Positions 17,701-24,946 of a stretch of DNA of 51,585 nt are shown here, piece by piece. Every line of letters begins with the position of its first letter. Within the stretch, counting starts at the first letter, position 1. The translations under genes and the position numbers were made by a program. The stretch is from Flavobacteriales bacterium (GTDB lineage: Bacteria; Bacteroidota; Bacteroidia; Flavobacteriales_D; Crocinitomicaceae), in assembly GCA_947475095.1 (NCBI GenBank), contig CANJLG010000015.1, positions 1-51,585 on the forward strand, given 5' to 3'. The notes under the pieces were generated by a model that worked only from the letters and a program-made list of their open reading frames with translations, searched no databases and was not told where the DNA came from.

Positions 17701-18321
17701 ATGAAAAGGTTAAAAGCAATTACAATTTTTGTCACCTTATTTTTTCTTATCGCCTGTAAATCTGAAAAAAAGGAGCGAATTGCAAATTTTGACCCTGCCA
17801 AAAAAATTGATCTGGATTCAGTCCCAGAACTTATTCAAAAACCAGATTCACTTTTATTTTGGAAACAGCGCTACCAGAGTGATAGCGTAAAAATCAAGGT
17901 TGATAGCATGCAGCCATCGTTCGCAAAGCATTTTTTAGACCGCTTCAACCCAAAACATATTATTAAAAATAAATTATTTCATGGTGGAGATAGCTTACTT
18001 CATTTTCGCTGGACTTTTAGTGATACAACAGCCACAAATAATGCCTTTTATAATTGGTTAGACTGCTATGGAACCACTTGTCTTTCTCTCAAATTGTATG
18101 AGCCCTTTAAAATTGAAAAGCAAGCAACACTGATTTTTCGGAACCACAATTCTATATCATACATCCGAGGCAAGCAAAACGTATCAAAAGAAGCATGGAT
18201 TAATTTTGAAAAAACATTATTTCCTACTGATTCTTTATCCCTTTTAATTGTCCAACAACCAGGAAAAAATGCTCTTTGGTATCAGTATAAAAACAATAAA
18301 TTTAATGAAATAATAAAATGA
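17701..18321 (+). CDS. Putative lipoprotein of unknown function
   Basis: A 206-residue protein with a lipoprotein signal peptide; lipobox LIAC at about residue 19, followed by KSEKKER. The mature protein has a DSVKIKVDSMQPSFAKHFLDRFNPKH block and a C-terminal DSLSLLIVQQPGKNALWYQYK block. I recognise no domain. The next gene overlaps its stop by 4 bp (ATGA), so the two are translationally coupled. Confidence 0.75.
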   Translation: MKRLKAITIFVTLFFLIACKSEKKERIANFDPAKKIDLDSVPELIQKPDSLLFWKQRYQSDSVKIKVDSMQPSFAKHFLDRFNPKHIIKNKLFHGGDSLLHFRWTFSDTTATNNAFYNWLDCYGTTCLSLKLYEPFKIEKQATLIFRNHNSISYIRGKQNVSKEAWINFEKTLFPTDSLSLLIVQQPGKNALWYQYKNNKFNEIIK

Positions 18322-18647
18322 GAATTGTAAATCGAGGATACCTATCCGTGCTTCCAAGCGGAAAATTTTGGGAGTGGGCAAATGCAAATTGCCAAGAAGA
18401 TAATTTATTGTTTCAAAATGATGAACCTTCTATTTATTTAATAGAGGAGGATTTCTGGGAGGAAGAATCAGTTATTACTGCATATTTTGCGAAAATAGCA
18501 AAGTGTGAATTTGAAACAGTTAATCCAATTAAAGAAATTTGGCCGATTATTTCAAGTATCGAAGAATTCAAAACCTACTTTTCTATTTCATCAGGAAATA
18601 TGGTCTTTGATTTATTGAAGTCGCCAATAAGCAGCGAAAAAAATTAA
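18318..18647 (+). CDS. Hypothetical cytoplasmic protein
   Basis: A 109-residue acidic protein without a signal peptide. The N-terminus RIVNRGYLSVLPSGKFWEWAN and the acidic EDFWEEES block recur in small unannotated Bacteroidota proteins, but I cannot name a family. It overlaps the upstream lipoprotein gene by 4 bp and its 3' end overlaps the convergent CYTH gene by 4 bp. Confidence 0.72.
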   Translation: MRIVNRGYLSVLPSGKFWEWANANCQEDNLLFQNDEPSIYLIEEDFWEEESVITAYFAKIAKCEFETVNPIKEIWPIISSIEEFKTYFSISSGNMVFDLLKSPISSEKN

Positions 18648-19096
18648 GCGCGAAGGATTAAATTTATGTTAAGATAGCTTGGGTCTTCTGTTACCTCCTC
18701 AGCAATCCAATCCGGAAGATCGATCGGTGTGTTGATATCCTTCAATTCAATTTCCGCTATGATTAATCCTTGTAAATTCCCTTCAAAAACATCAATTTCC
18801 CAACATAATTTACCCTGATAAAATAAATAGCGTTTCTTTTTAAGTAATTTAGGACAAAATAATGTCATCATTTCATTCGCTTCAGACAAAGGAATTTCAT
18901 ATTCAAATTCATCTCGTTCAAGGGCACTTTCACCACCCTTAATGGTAAGGAAAGCTATGTTATCAATGATTCTTATACGCGTACTAATCGAAGAACTGCT
19001 ATGAATGTACCCTTGGATAATATTTTTTGGGATTAGCTCTTCAATAAAAGACATTTGTGTGACGTTAACTTTAAATTTTCGCTCTATTTCTTTCAA
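18644..19096 (-). CDS. CYTH domain protein
   Basis: A CYTH (triphosphate tunnel) domain protein of about 150 residues. The start is not marked by ATG. The TTG at 19096 gives MKEIERKFKVN, which places the family's E-x-E-x-K motif at residues 3-7 as expected. Upstream in-frame sequence lacks similarity and overlaps the divergent gene's 5' region. Other tunnel strands are visible in STRIRIIDNIAFLTIKG, ERDEFEYEIPL and LCWEIDVFEGNLQGLIIAEIELKD. The family includes triphosphatases and adenylate cyclases that use divalent metal; the substrate here cannot be told, though single-domain bacterial forms are often inorganic triphosphatases. Confidence 0.82.
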   Translation of the reverse strand: MKEIERKFKVNVTQMSFIEELIPKNIIQGYIHSSSSISTRIRIIDNIAFLTIKGGESALERDEFEYEIPLSEANEMMTLFCPKLLKKKRYLFYQGKLCWEIDVFEGNLQGLIIAEIELKDINTPIDLPDWIAEEVTEDPSYLNINLILRA

Positions 19097-19196
19097 TTCT
19101 TCAATTTTATCAAATTTATTCAATAATTTTATGAAAACAACGCAACAAATTTTTAATTTTATACGTCTTTTAAACCTCAACTTAAATAACCACAGC

Positions 19197-19631
19197 ATGC
19201 GCACCCTTTCGAACCTTTGTTTTTTTATTCTTTTTTCTGGCATGAGTGCCTTTTCGCAAAAAATGATTACCACCGTTATATCCGCTCCAAAAGTAATTTA
19301 TAATGAAGCTGGACTGAAAATTTCCACTAAAGAAGTAAATTGTTTTGATGAAAAAAGAAACGAAAACATGGTCTATCAAATGTTGATTCTTGAAAATCAA
19401 ACCTCCGCAATTATTAATTTAAAAGCGAAGCAAGAATTATATTATGATAATGTTTGCGTTACCTGTCCAAACGACGAGTATGATTTCAAATACGTATTAG
19501 ATCCAAAAGAAATTTTAGAAGGTACCTGCGATGCGGGTAATATTCCATCCCTTCAAATTTGGGATCACCAAACAAACGGTTTTTACAAGGAAGTATTAAC
19601 TGACTTTAAATTACAAGTAGTACGCTTATAA
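19197..19631 (+). CDS. Small secreted protein of unknown function
   Basis: The ATG at 19197 gives a 144-residue protein with a signal peptide (MRTLSNLCFFILFSGMSAFSQ). Longer in-frame extensions exist upstream but overlap the CYTH gene and would bury the signal. The mature part contains four cysteines, including the pair in NVCVTCPNDEYDF, and a later Cys in LEGTCDAGN, suggesting disulfides and an extracytoplasmic fold. No family is recognised. It lies divergent from the CYTH gene. Confidence 0.7.
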   Translation: MRTLSNLCFFILFSGMSAFSQKMITTVISAPKVIYNEAGLKISTKEVNCFDEKRNENMVYQMLILENQTSAIINLKAKQELYYDNVCVTCPNDEYDFKYVLDPKEILEGTCDAGNIPSLQIWDHQTNGFYKEVLTDFKLQVVRL

Positions 19632-19699
19632 TTTTTCATTACACTTTTTTAAATTCCACTTCTTCTTATTTAATTTTCCGCTTTGGTGCCGATAATTTA

Positions 19700-19707
19700 T
19701 ATTTTTG
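19700..19707 (+). promoter_or_regulatory. Candidate -7 promoter box for the WbpM-like gene
   Basis: TATTTTTG fits TAnnTTTG and lies 3 bp before the ATG at 19711. If used, the transcript would start at or inside the first codons; a start further upstream is also possible. Confidence 0.25.
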
Positions 19708-19710
19708 TAA

Positions 19711-21585
19711 ATGATTCAATTTAGGGCACGAACACCAAGATGGATAATTATAGTGATTGACTTGCTCATTGCTGCCTTCGCATTATTGCTTTCTTACCTC
19801 ATTCGTTTTGATCTACACACTGAGTATAGCATCTTTCAAAAAGAATGGGAAGTATTATCGAAATCTATATTTCTTTATTTCAGCATTAAATTTTGTGTCT
19901 TCTATGCGCTTAAAATTCATAGGGGATTAGTGAGATACACCTCAACGCAAGATCTTCGAAGAATTCTAATAGCAAGTGCTATTTCAAGTTTAATTTTCTT
20001 CATACTTAGCGTCATTCGAATGAACTTCATTGATGGTTTTTACCTCTTTCCAATGACGATCCTGATTATGGAATTTATTTTTAGCTTGACATTCATGGCT
20101 GGTAGTCGTTTTGTGATTAAACTGCTCTATTTAGAGTCGATTAAACTTAAACTTGTTAAAGAAAATGTATTGATTTATGGAGCTGGCACCATGGGTCTGA
20201 TTACCAAACGAACAATTGAAGAGGACACTCGAAATAATCAAGTGGCAATTGGATTTATTGATAATAATTATAAATTAGTGGGAAACAGAATTGATGGACT
20301 GCCCATTTATTCCCCTGATAAAATTTTAGAACTCCAAGAACAACTCAACATCACTAAACTTATTATTTCTATTCGCAATCCCGCTGATGATCAGCTCAAT
20401 AAAGTAATTGAAAATTGCTTAGAAGCAGGAATAAGGGTTCAAAAAGTGCCTGACCCCAAGACTTGGGTAAATGGTGAGTTAAGTGCCCTTCAAATTGTAA
20501 AAATACCCATTGAAGATTTATTGGGACGAGCACCAATTGCGCTAAATCAAGAAAAACTGCGAACTAGTCTTTCTAATAGAACTATACTTGTAACTGGAGC
20601 GGCTGGTTCAATTGGAAGTGGATTAGTCCTTGAATTATTAAGCCATCATCCAAAAAAAATAATCTTATTAGATCAGGCAGAATCACCTTTGTATGATTTG
20701 GAAAATCAACTTAGGCAACTTGAAACAGAAACCTTGCTGGAAGTTGTCATTGGTGATGTTAGTTCTCTTAATCGCATGCGTAAAATATTCGATGTATTCC
20801 GTCCGCAAATTATATTTCACGCTGCAGCCTACAAACATGTTCCAATGATGGAAAATAACCCATCTGAAGCCATTCAAACTAATATTCTTGGCACAAAGCA
20901 TTTGGTTGATTTAGCCTGCGAATATCACGCAGAAAAATTCATCTTTATTTCGACAGACAAAGCGGTTAATCCGACAAATGTAATGGGAGCAAGTAAACGA
21001 ATAGCAGAAATGTATGCCCAACAGAAAAACAAAATCGGAAGCACCCAGTTTATCACGACTAGGTTCGGAAATGTACTTGGATCTAATGGGTCAGTAATTC
21101 CACTCTTTCAAAAACAAATTGAAAATGGTGGTCCAGTTACGGTAACAGATGAGCGAATTACGCGCTTTTTTATGACGATTCCTGAAGCCTGTCAATTAGT
21201 TTTAGAAGCTTTTTCTATGGGCGAAGGCGGAGAAATCTTTGTATTTGATATGGGTGAATCAATTAAAATTATTGATTTGGCAAAAAAGATGATACAGCTT
21301 AGCGGACTTGAATTAAACAAAGACATCAGTATAAAAATAACCGGAATGCGCCCGGGTGAAAAACTCTATGAAGAATTACTTGCAGATGAAGAAAATACCT
21401 TAGCTACTCATCACCCTAAAATACTAATTGCTAAGACCCGGGAAAACTCAAGTCAATTAGGCCAAGAAATTGATGCTTTGATTGCATTATTTAATGAGCA
21501 GAATAATCAAGAAATAGTGCTAAAAATGAAAGAAATTGTTCCTGAATTTATTAGTCAGAACTCCACTTTTGAAAAATTAGATTAA
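19711..21585 (+). CDS. Membrane-anchored nucleotide-sugar 4,6-dehydratase (WbpM/FlaA1/CapD family)
   Basis: A 624-residue protein. The N-terminus has four transmembrane helices (about 10-135), then a first Rossmann domain (VLIYGAGTMG, 154-162) and a C-terminal SDR domain with TGAAGSIGS (295-303), AAAYKHVPMMENNP and STDKAVNPTNVMGASKR. The usual SDR tyrosine is methionine (Met425, with Lys429), as in the large membrane-bound WbpM class. These enzymes convert UDP-GlcNAc to the 4-keto-6-deoxy sugar for O-antigen or capsule. The thioesterase gene start overlaps its stop by 1 bp. No other sugar genes are near. Confidence 0.93.
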   Translation: MIQFRARTPRWIIIVIDLLIAAFALLLSYLIRFDLHTEYSIFQKEWEVLSKSIFLYFSIKFCVFYALKIHRGLVRYTSTQDLRRILIASAISSLIFFILSVIRMNFIDGFYLFPMTILIMEFIFSLTFMAGSRFVIKLLYLESIKLKLVKENVLIYGAGTMGLITKRTIEEDTRNNQVAIGFIDNNYKLVGNRIDGLPIYSPDKILELQEQLNITKLIISIRNPADDQLNKVIENCLEAGIRVQKVPDPKTWVNGELSALQIVKIPIEDLLGRAPIALNQEKLRTSLSNRTILVTGAAGSIGSGLVLELLSHHPKKIILLDQAESPLYDLENQLRQLETETLLEVVIGDVSSLNRMRKIFDVFRPQIIFHAAAYKHVPMMENNPSEAIQTNILGTKHLVDLACEYHAEKFIFISTDKAVNPTNVMGASKRIAEMYAQQKNKIGSTQFITTRFGNVLGSNGSVIPLFQKQIENGGPVTVTDERITRFFMTIPEACQLVLEAFSMGEGGEIFVFDMGESIKIIDLAKKMIQLSGLELNKDISIKITGMRPGEKLYEELLADEENTLATHHPKILIAKTRENSSQLGQEIDALIALFNEQNNQEIVLKMKEIVPEFISQNSTFEKLD

Positions 21586-21992
21586 TGTTTATTCCTCCAT
21601 TAAAAATACAAGTACGGTTTTCTGATCTCGATATTCTTGGGCATGTTAACAATACCATATACCTAAGTTATTTCGAAATGGCACGAATCCATTATTTTAC
21701 TGCTTTAGTAGGCCCAAATTGGGACTGGTTGAAAGAAGGGGTGGTTTTGGTTAAAAACGATGTTGAATATCATGTACCTATACTCTTACACGACGAGCCT
21801 ACAATTTTTTTATTTGTCACCGAAATTCGTAACAAAAGTTTTTCTTTAGCTTATAAAATTATGATAAATGAGAAACTACATACTACAGGAGGATCTACCT
21901 TAGTCTGTTTTAATAGTACCATTCAAAAAGCCATAGCCATTCCTCCAATCATGCGGGAAGGACTCTCAAAACTTACACAAAATGAACGTTAA
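21585..21992 (+). CDS. Acyl-CoA thioesterase, 4HBT hotdog family (YbgC-like)
   Basis: A 135-residue single hotdog-fold protein. The catalytic signature is VRFSDLDILGHVNNTIYLSYFEMARIHYF, in which the Asp and the HVNN segment match the 4-hydroxybenzoyl-CoA thioesterase class, and LSYFEMAR supplies the helix. The start shares one base with the stop of the upstream dehydratase gene (TAATG) and its end overlaps the following gene by 11 bp, so the three are translationally coupled. It would hydrolyse short- or medium-chain acyl-CoA; the substrate is unknown. Confidence 0.9.
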   Translation: MFIPPLKIQVRFSDLDILGHVNNTIYLSYFEMARIHYFTALVGPNWDWLKEGVVLVKNDVEYHVPILLHDEPTIFLFVTEIRNKSFSLAYKIMINEKLHTTGGSTLVCFNSTIQKAIAIPPIMREGLSKLTQNER

Positions 21993-23010
21993 ATTAATAC
22001 TTTTTGCAGCGTACCTGCTAGTTATGGGAAGTTTATTTGGACAAAAACAAGGACCTTGCTATGCAAAAAAAAGAATGTGCGACAGAAGATTATACGTCAA
22101 TGCCTACGACAAAGTAGCCTTTGATGAGGAAACACAAACCTATCTTCTAAAATCTGACTACAGAACGCTTTTTAATGGTACATGTGAGACCTGTTATCGA
22201 ACAAATGTCTTACAAGAACGCATCACCATAAAAAATGGGAAAAGAGATGGGTCCGATACTTCCTTCTATTCTTCTGGATGCATACAATCTATTCAAAGTT
22301 ATTCCCTAGGTGTTAAGAATGGAAAATTTCTAATCTACTTCGATAGTACAGGCCGATTGACTAGTGAAGGTAATTATTTAGCGGGTAAGAAAAATGGGGA
22401 ATTTGTCGATTTTGAAGCAAACGGCGATAGTATTACAAGCGAAAATTACATCAATGATTTAAAAAGTGGTGAACAAAAAACATACTATGTAGGAGGTAAA
22501 ATTGGAAAAATTGTACATTATCAAAACGGGTTGCTGAATGGAAGCCACAGAACATATGATTTAAATGGAAAAATTGAAATCGATCTTAACTTCAAAGAAG
22601 GAAAAAACCATGGGGTTTGGAAGTATTATCACCTAAACGGAAAAGAAGCTAAAATTGAAACCTGGAATAATGGATTGAAAGATGGCGTATTTTTATTCAA
22701 TGATGATAAAGGAGCATTAATTAAAAAAGAAAGTTTTAAGAAAAATGTGGCAGATGGTGAATTCATTGAGAATTATCAAAACGGAAAACTAAAGCATTTA
22801 ATCATCTATAAAGCGGGGGAAATTATACGCGAACAAAAGATAGACGATTATGGAAAGACAACATATACCTTCGATAAAGCCTTATCTAAAGCTAAAGAAA
22901 AAGAAGATAAGAAAAAAGCCAAAGATGGAACAGTTGATGACGATATTCAAGATGTAATTGACGAAAAAGAAAAAAAAGGAAAAAAAGGCAAGAAGAAAAA
23001 GAAGGATTAA
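21982..23010 (+). CDS. Exported YwqK-family protein with MORN-like repeats
   Basis: A 342-residue protein with a signal peptide (MNVKLILFAAYLLVMGSLFGQ). From about residue 75 to 280 it is built of roughly nine 23-residue MORN-2 type repeats with the pattern NG-x2-G-x-F/W-x2-Y-x2-G (for example KNGKFLIYFDSTGRL, LLNGSHRTYDLNGK, NHGVWKYYHLNGKE). The last about 40 residues are almost pure Lys/Asp/Glu and end KGKKGKKKKKD, a low-complexity basic tail. Databases label relatives YwqK antitoxins, but an exported copy without a toxin neighbour is unlikely to act so. It overlaps the thioesterase gene by 11 bp. Confidence 0.82.
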   Translation: MNVKLILFAAYLLVMGSLFGQKQGPCYAKKRMCDRRLYVNAYDKVAFDEETQTYLLKSDYRTLFNGTCETCYRTNVLQERITIKNGKRDGSDTSFYSSGCIQSIQSYSLGVKNGKFLIYFDSTGRLTSEGNYLAGKKNGEFVDFEANGDSITSENYINDLKSGEQKTYYVGGKIGKIVHYQNGLLNGSHRTYDLNGKIEIDLNFKEGKNHGVWKYYHLNGKEAKIETWNNGLKDGVFLFNDDKGALIKKESFKKNVADGEFIENYQNGKLKHLIIYKAGEIIREQKIDDYGKTTYTFDKALSKAKEKEDKKKAKDGTVDDDIQDVIDEKEKKGKKGKKKKKD

Positions 23011-23777
23011 ATCAAGCCTGTTAATATACTCGAGCCTAAAATGATAAGGGCGATACAAACAATCTTTTGTATGAACTTCATAGTTGTTTTAGCAAACAAT
23101 ATCTTTCCTAAAACAGAACCAATTATAGCTGCTAAAATCCCTACTAGTAATAAAGTATATGGTATTCCTGATTCTGAAAAATGAACCTTATAAAAAATAA
23201 GACGAGTCAAATCCACTAGTAGAGAAACACAAACACCCGTAGCAATAAAAACCTCTTTTTGTAAGTTGCGATGTGCTAAAAAAGCGCTTCGAAGAGCACC
23301 CTGATGACCAGATAATCCACCAAAGAAACCCGAAATAAAACCACCAATAGTTAATGGGAGAGCAGCAATTTTTATTTTTGGATAAAATTCAATAATGGCA
23401 AAACAAAGCATGAGTATTCCAATTGTAAATTCAATGAAATTTACCTCCCTCGGACTTCCCCAAATCGTAGTTTTGTAAAATAAGCCAAGATCGCTAATTA
23501 AGTTCAATAAGAATGACCCAATGCCAGCGCCAAGCAATGCCCCTACTCCAAAATAACATAAAATAGCAAGGTTAATTCCCCGAAATACCAAGCCCACTTT
23601 TATGACATTATTAGTCAAATGAACAATAGCTGTCATCGCAATTGCCAATTCCAAATTAACAAATAAGGCAAAAGCTGGTAATAATAATGTCCCTAATCCA
23701 AAGCCAGAGAAAAAAGTGAGGGTAGCAGCGCCAAAAGCAACTAGGGAGATTACAAAGAATGGAATTAAATCAGCCAA
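23007..23777 (-). CDS. TSUP family permease (TauE/SafE-like)
   Basis: A 256-residue protein with about eight hydrophobic helices. The two half-repeats of the TSUP family are visible: FGAATLTFFSGFGLGTLLLPAF near the N-terminus and IGGFISGFFGGLSGHQGALRSAF in the second half, each with a G-rich turn. Relatives export or import sulfur-containing anions such as sulfite, sulfoacetate or taurine; the substrate here is unknown. The start is a TTG at 23777 (MADLIPFFVISL), since no ATG lies nearby in frame. It overlaps the 3' end of the YwqK gene by 4 bp (convergent) and is divergent from the threonine aldolase gene. Confidence 0.88.
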   Translation of the reverse strand: MADLIPFFVISLVAFGAATLTFFSGFGLGTLLLPAFALFVNLELAIAMTAIVHLTNNVIKVGLVFRGINLAILCYFGVGALLGAGIGSFLLNLISDLGLFYKTTIWGSPREVNFIEFTIGILMLCFAIIEFYPKIKIAALPLTIGGFISGFFGGLSGHQGALRSAFLAHRNLQKEVFIATGVCVSLLVDLTRLIFYKVHFSESGIPYTLLLVGILAAIIGSVLGKILFAKTTMKFIQKIVCIALIILGSSILTGLI

Positions 23778-23784
23778 TTATTTT

Positions 23785-23792
23785 TAACTTTG
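23785..23792 (+). promoter_or_regulatory. Candidate -7 promoter box for the threonine aldolase gene
   Basis: TAACTTTG fits TAnnTTTG and lies 17 bp before the chosen ATG at 23810. This supports the shorter start over an in-frame ATG at 23759. Confidence 0.4.
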
Positions 23793-23809
23793 AATCAAAT
23801 TTACACATC

Positions 23810-24835
23810 ATGATTGATTTACGCAGCGATACAGTTACAAAACCTTGTCCGGAAATGATTAAAGCAATGGCTGCGGCAGTTGTTGGCGATGATGTTTTTG
23901 GCGAAGATCCAACCGTAAATGAATTAGAAACTTTTGCTGCGAATTACTTCGGAAAAGAAGCAGCCTTATTTTGCTCCTCAGGAACACAAACCAACCAGAT
24001 CGCGATAAATATTCACGTTCAACCTGGAGGAGAGGTGATTTGCCATGAAGAAAGTCACGTTTATAAATACGAAGGTGGCGGAATTGCTCGTAATTCTGGT
24101 GCTTCTGTTCGACTTTTACGTGGAGATCGAGGCAGAATTACAGCTGCTGAAATTGAAAAATACTTGAATCCTGTTCATGATGTTCATTTTCCACTCACTC
24201 AATTAGTATCAATTGAAGATACCGCAAACAGAGGAGGTGGGGCAGTCTATGACTTTAATGAAATACTAAAAATTAAAGCAGTTTGCCTAGCAAATAATCT
24301 CCCTTTGCATTTAGATGGCGCTAGGCTGATGAATGCCTTGGCAGTAAACGGTATTGATACACATACCTATTGCGCGCCCTTTGATTCTATCTCAATTTGC
24401 TTATCCAAAGGACTTGGTGCGCCAGTAGGATCAATATTATTGGGCTCAGCTGAATTTATTTTGAAAGCACGCAGAGTACGAAAAGTTTTTGGCGGTGGCA
24501 TGCGACAAGCAGGATTTATCGCAGCAGGAGGATTATTTGCCTTGAAATATAATGTTGATCGACTCATTCACGACCATAGCCATGCAAAACTTTTGGAAAT
24601 TGGCTTAAAAAAATGTTCCTGGGTGGCGGATATCGTACCCGTTGAAACCAATATTGTCATCATCCAATTAACTGAAATGGAAAAAAGAGATCAACTAATT
24701 TTGGAATTGGCAAAAAATGGAATTAAGGTAATTGCTTTTGGTCCAGGACTAATCAGAATGGTTACCCACCTAGATATTTCAAAAGAAGACATTCACAAGG
24801 TGTGTGAAAAGACAGCTGAAATCGTTACTTTTTAA
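23810..24835 (+). CDS. ltaE: Low-specificity L-threonine aldolase
   Basis: A 341-residue PLP enzyme that cleaves threonine or allo-threonine to glycine and acetaldehyde. The start at 23810 gives the canonical MIDLRSDTVTKP; the longer ATG at 23759 adds 17 unlike residues and precedes a promoter-like box. PLP contacts: SSGTQTNQIA (57-66), the HLDGAR aspartate/arginine (167-172) and Lys200 in SICLSKGLGAPVGS. The length fits the family. It is monocistronic and cytoplasmic. Confidence 0.94.
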   Translation: MIDLRSDTVTKPCPEMIKAMAAAVVGDDVFGEDPTVNELETFAANYFGKEAALFCSSGTQTNQIAINIHVQPGGEVICHEESHVYKYEGGGIARNSGASVRLLRGDRGRITAAEIEKYLNPVHDVHFPLTQLVSIEDTANRGGGAVYDFNEILKIKAVCLANNLPLHLDGARLMNALAVNGIDTHTYCAPFDSISICLSKGLGAPVGSILLGSAEFILKARRVRKVFGGGMRQAGFIAAGGLFALKYNVDRLIHDHSHAKLLEIGLKKCSWVADIVPVETNIVIIQLTEMEKRDQLILELAKNGIKVIAFGPGLIRMVTHLDISKEDIHKVCEKTAEIVTF

Positions 24836-24918
24836 AATAGATGATTTTAATAAAATTACTTTAAAATATAGTGAATACTTAATTTTTAGTGAATATTTTC
24901 TTCCAATTAAAATATTGT

Positions 24919-24926
24919 TAATTTTG
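24919..24926 (+). promoter_or_regulatory. Candidate -7 promoter box for the 24947 TonB receptor gene
   Basis: TAATTTTG fits TAnnTTTG, 20 bp before the ATG. No convincing -33 element is present at the expected spacing. Confidence 0.35.
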
Positions 24927-24946
24927 AACAAATCTATTGGGAATTT

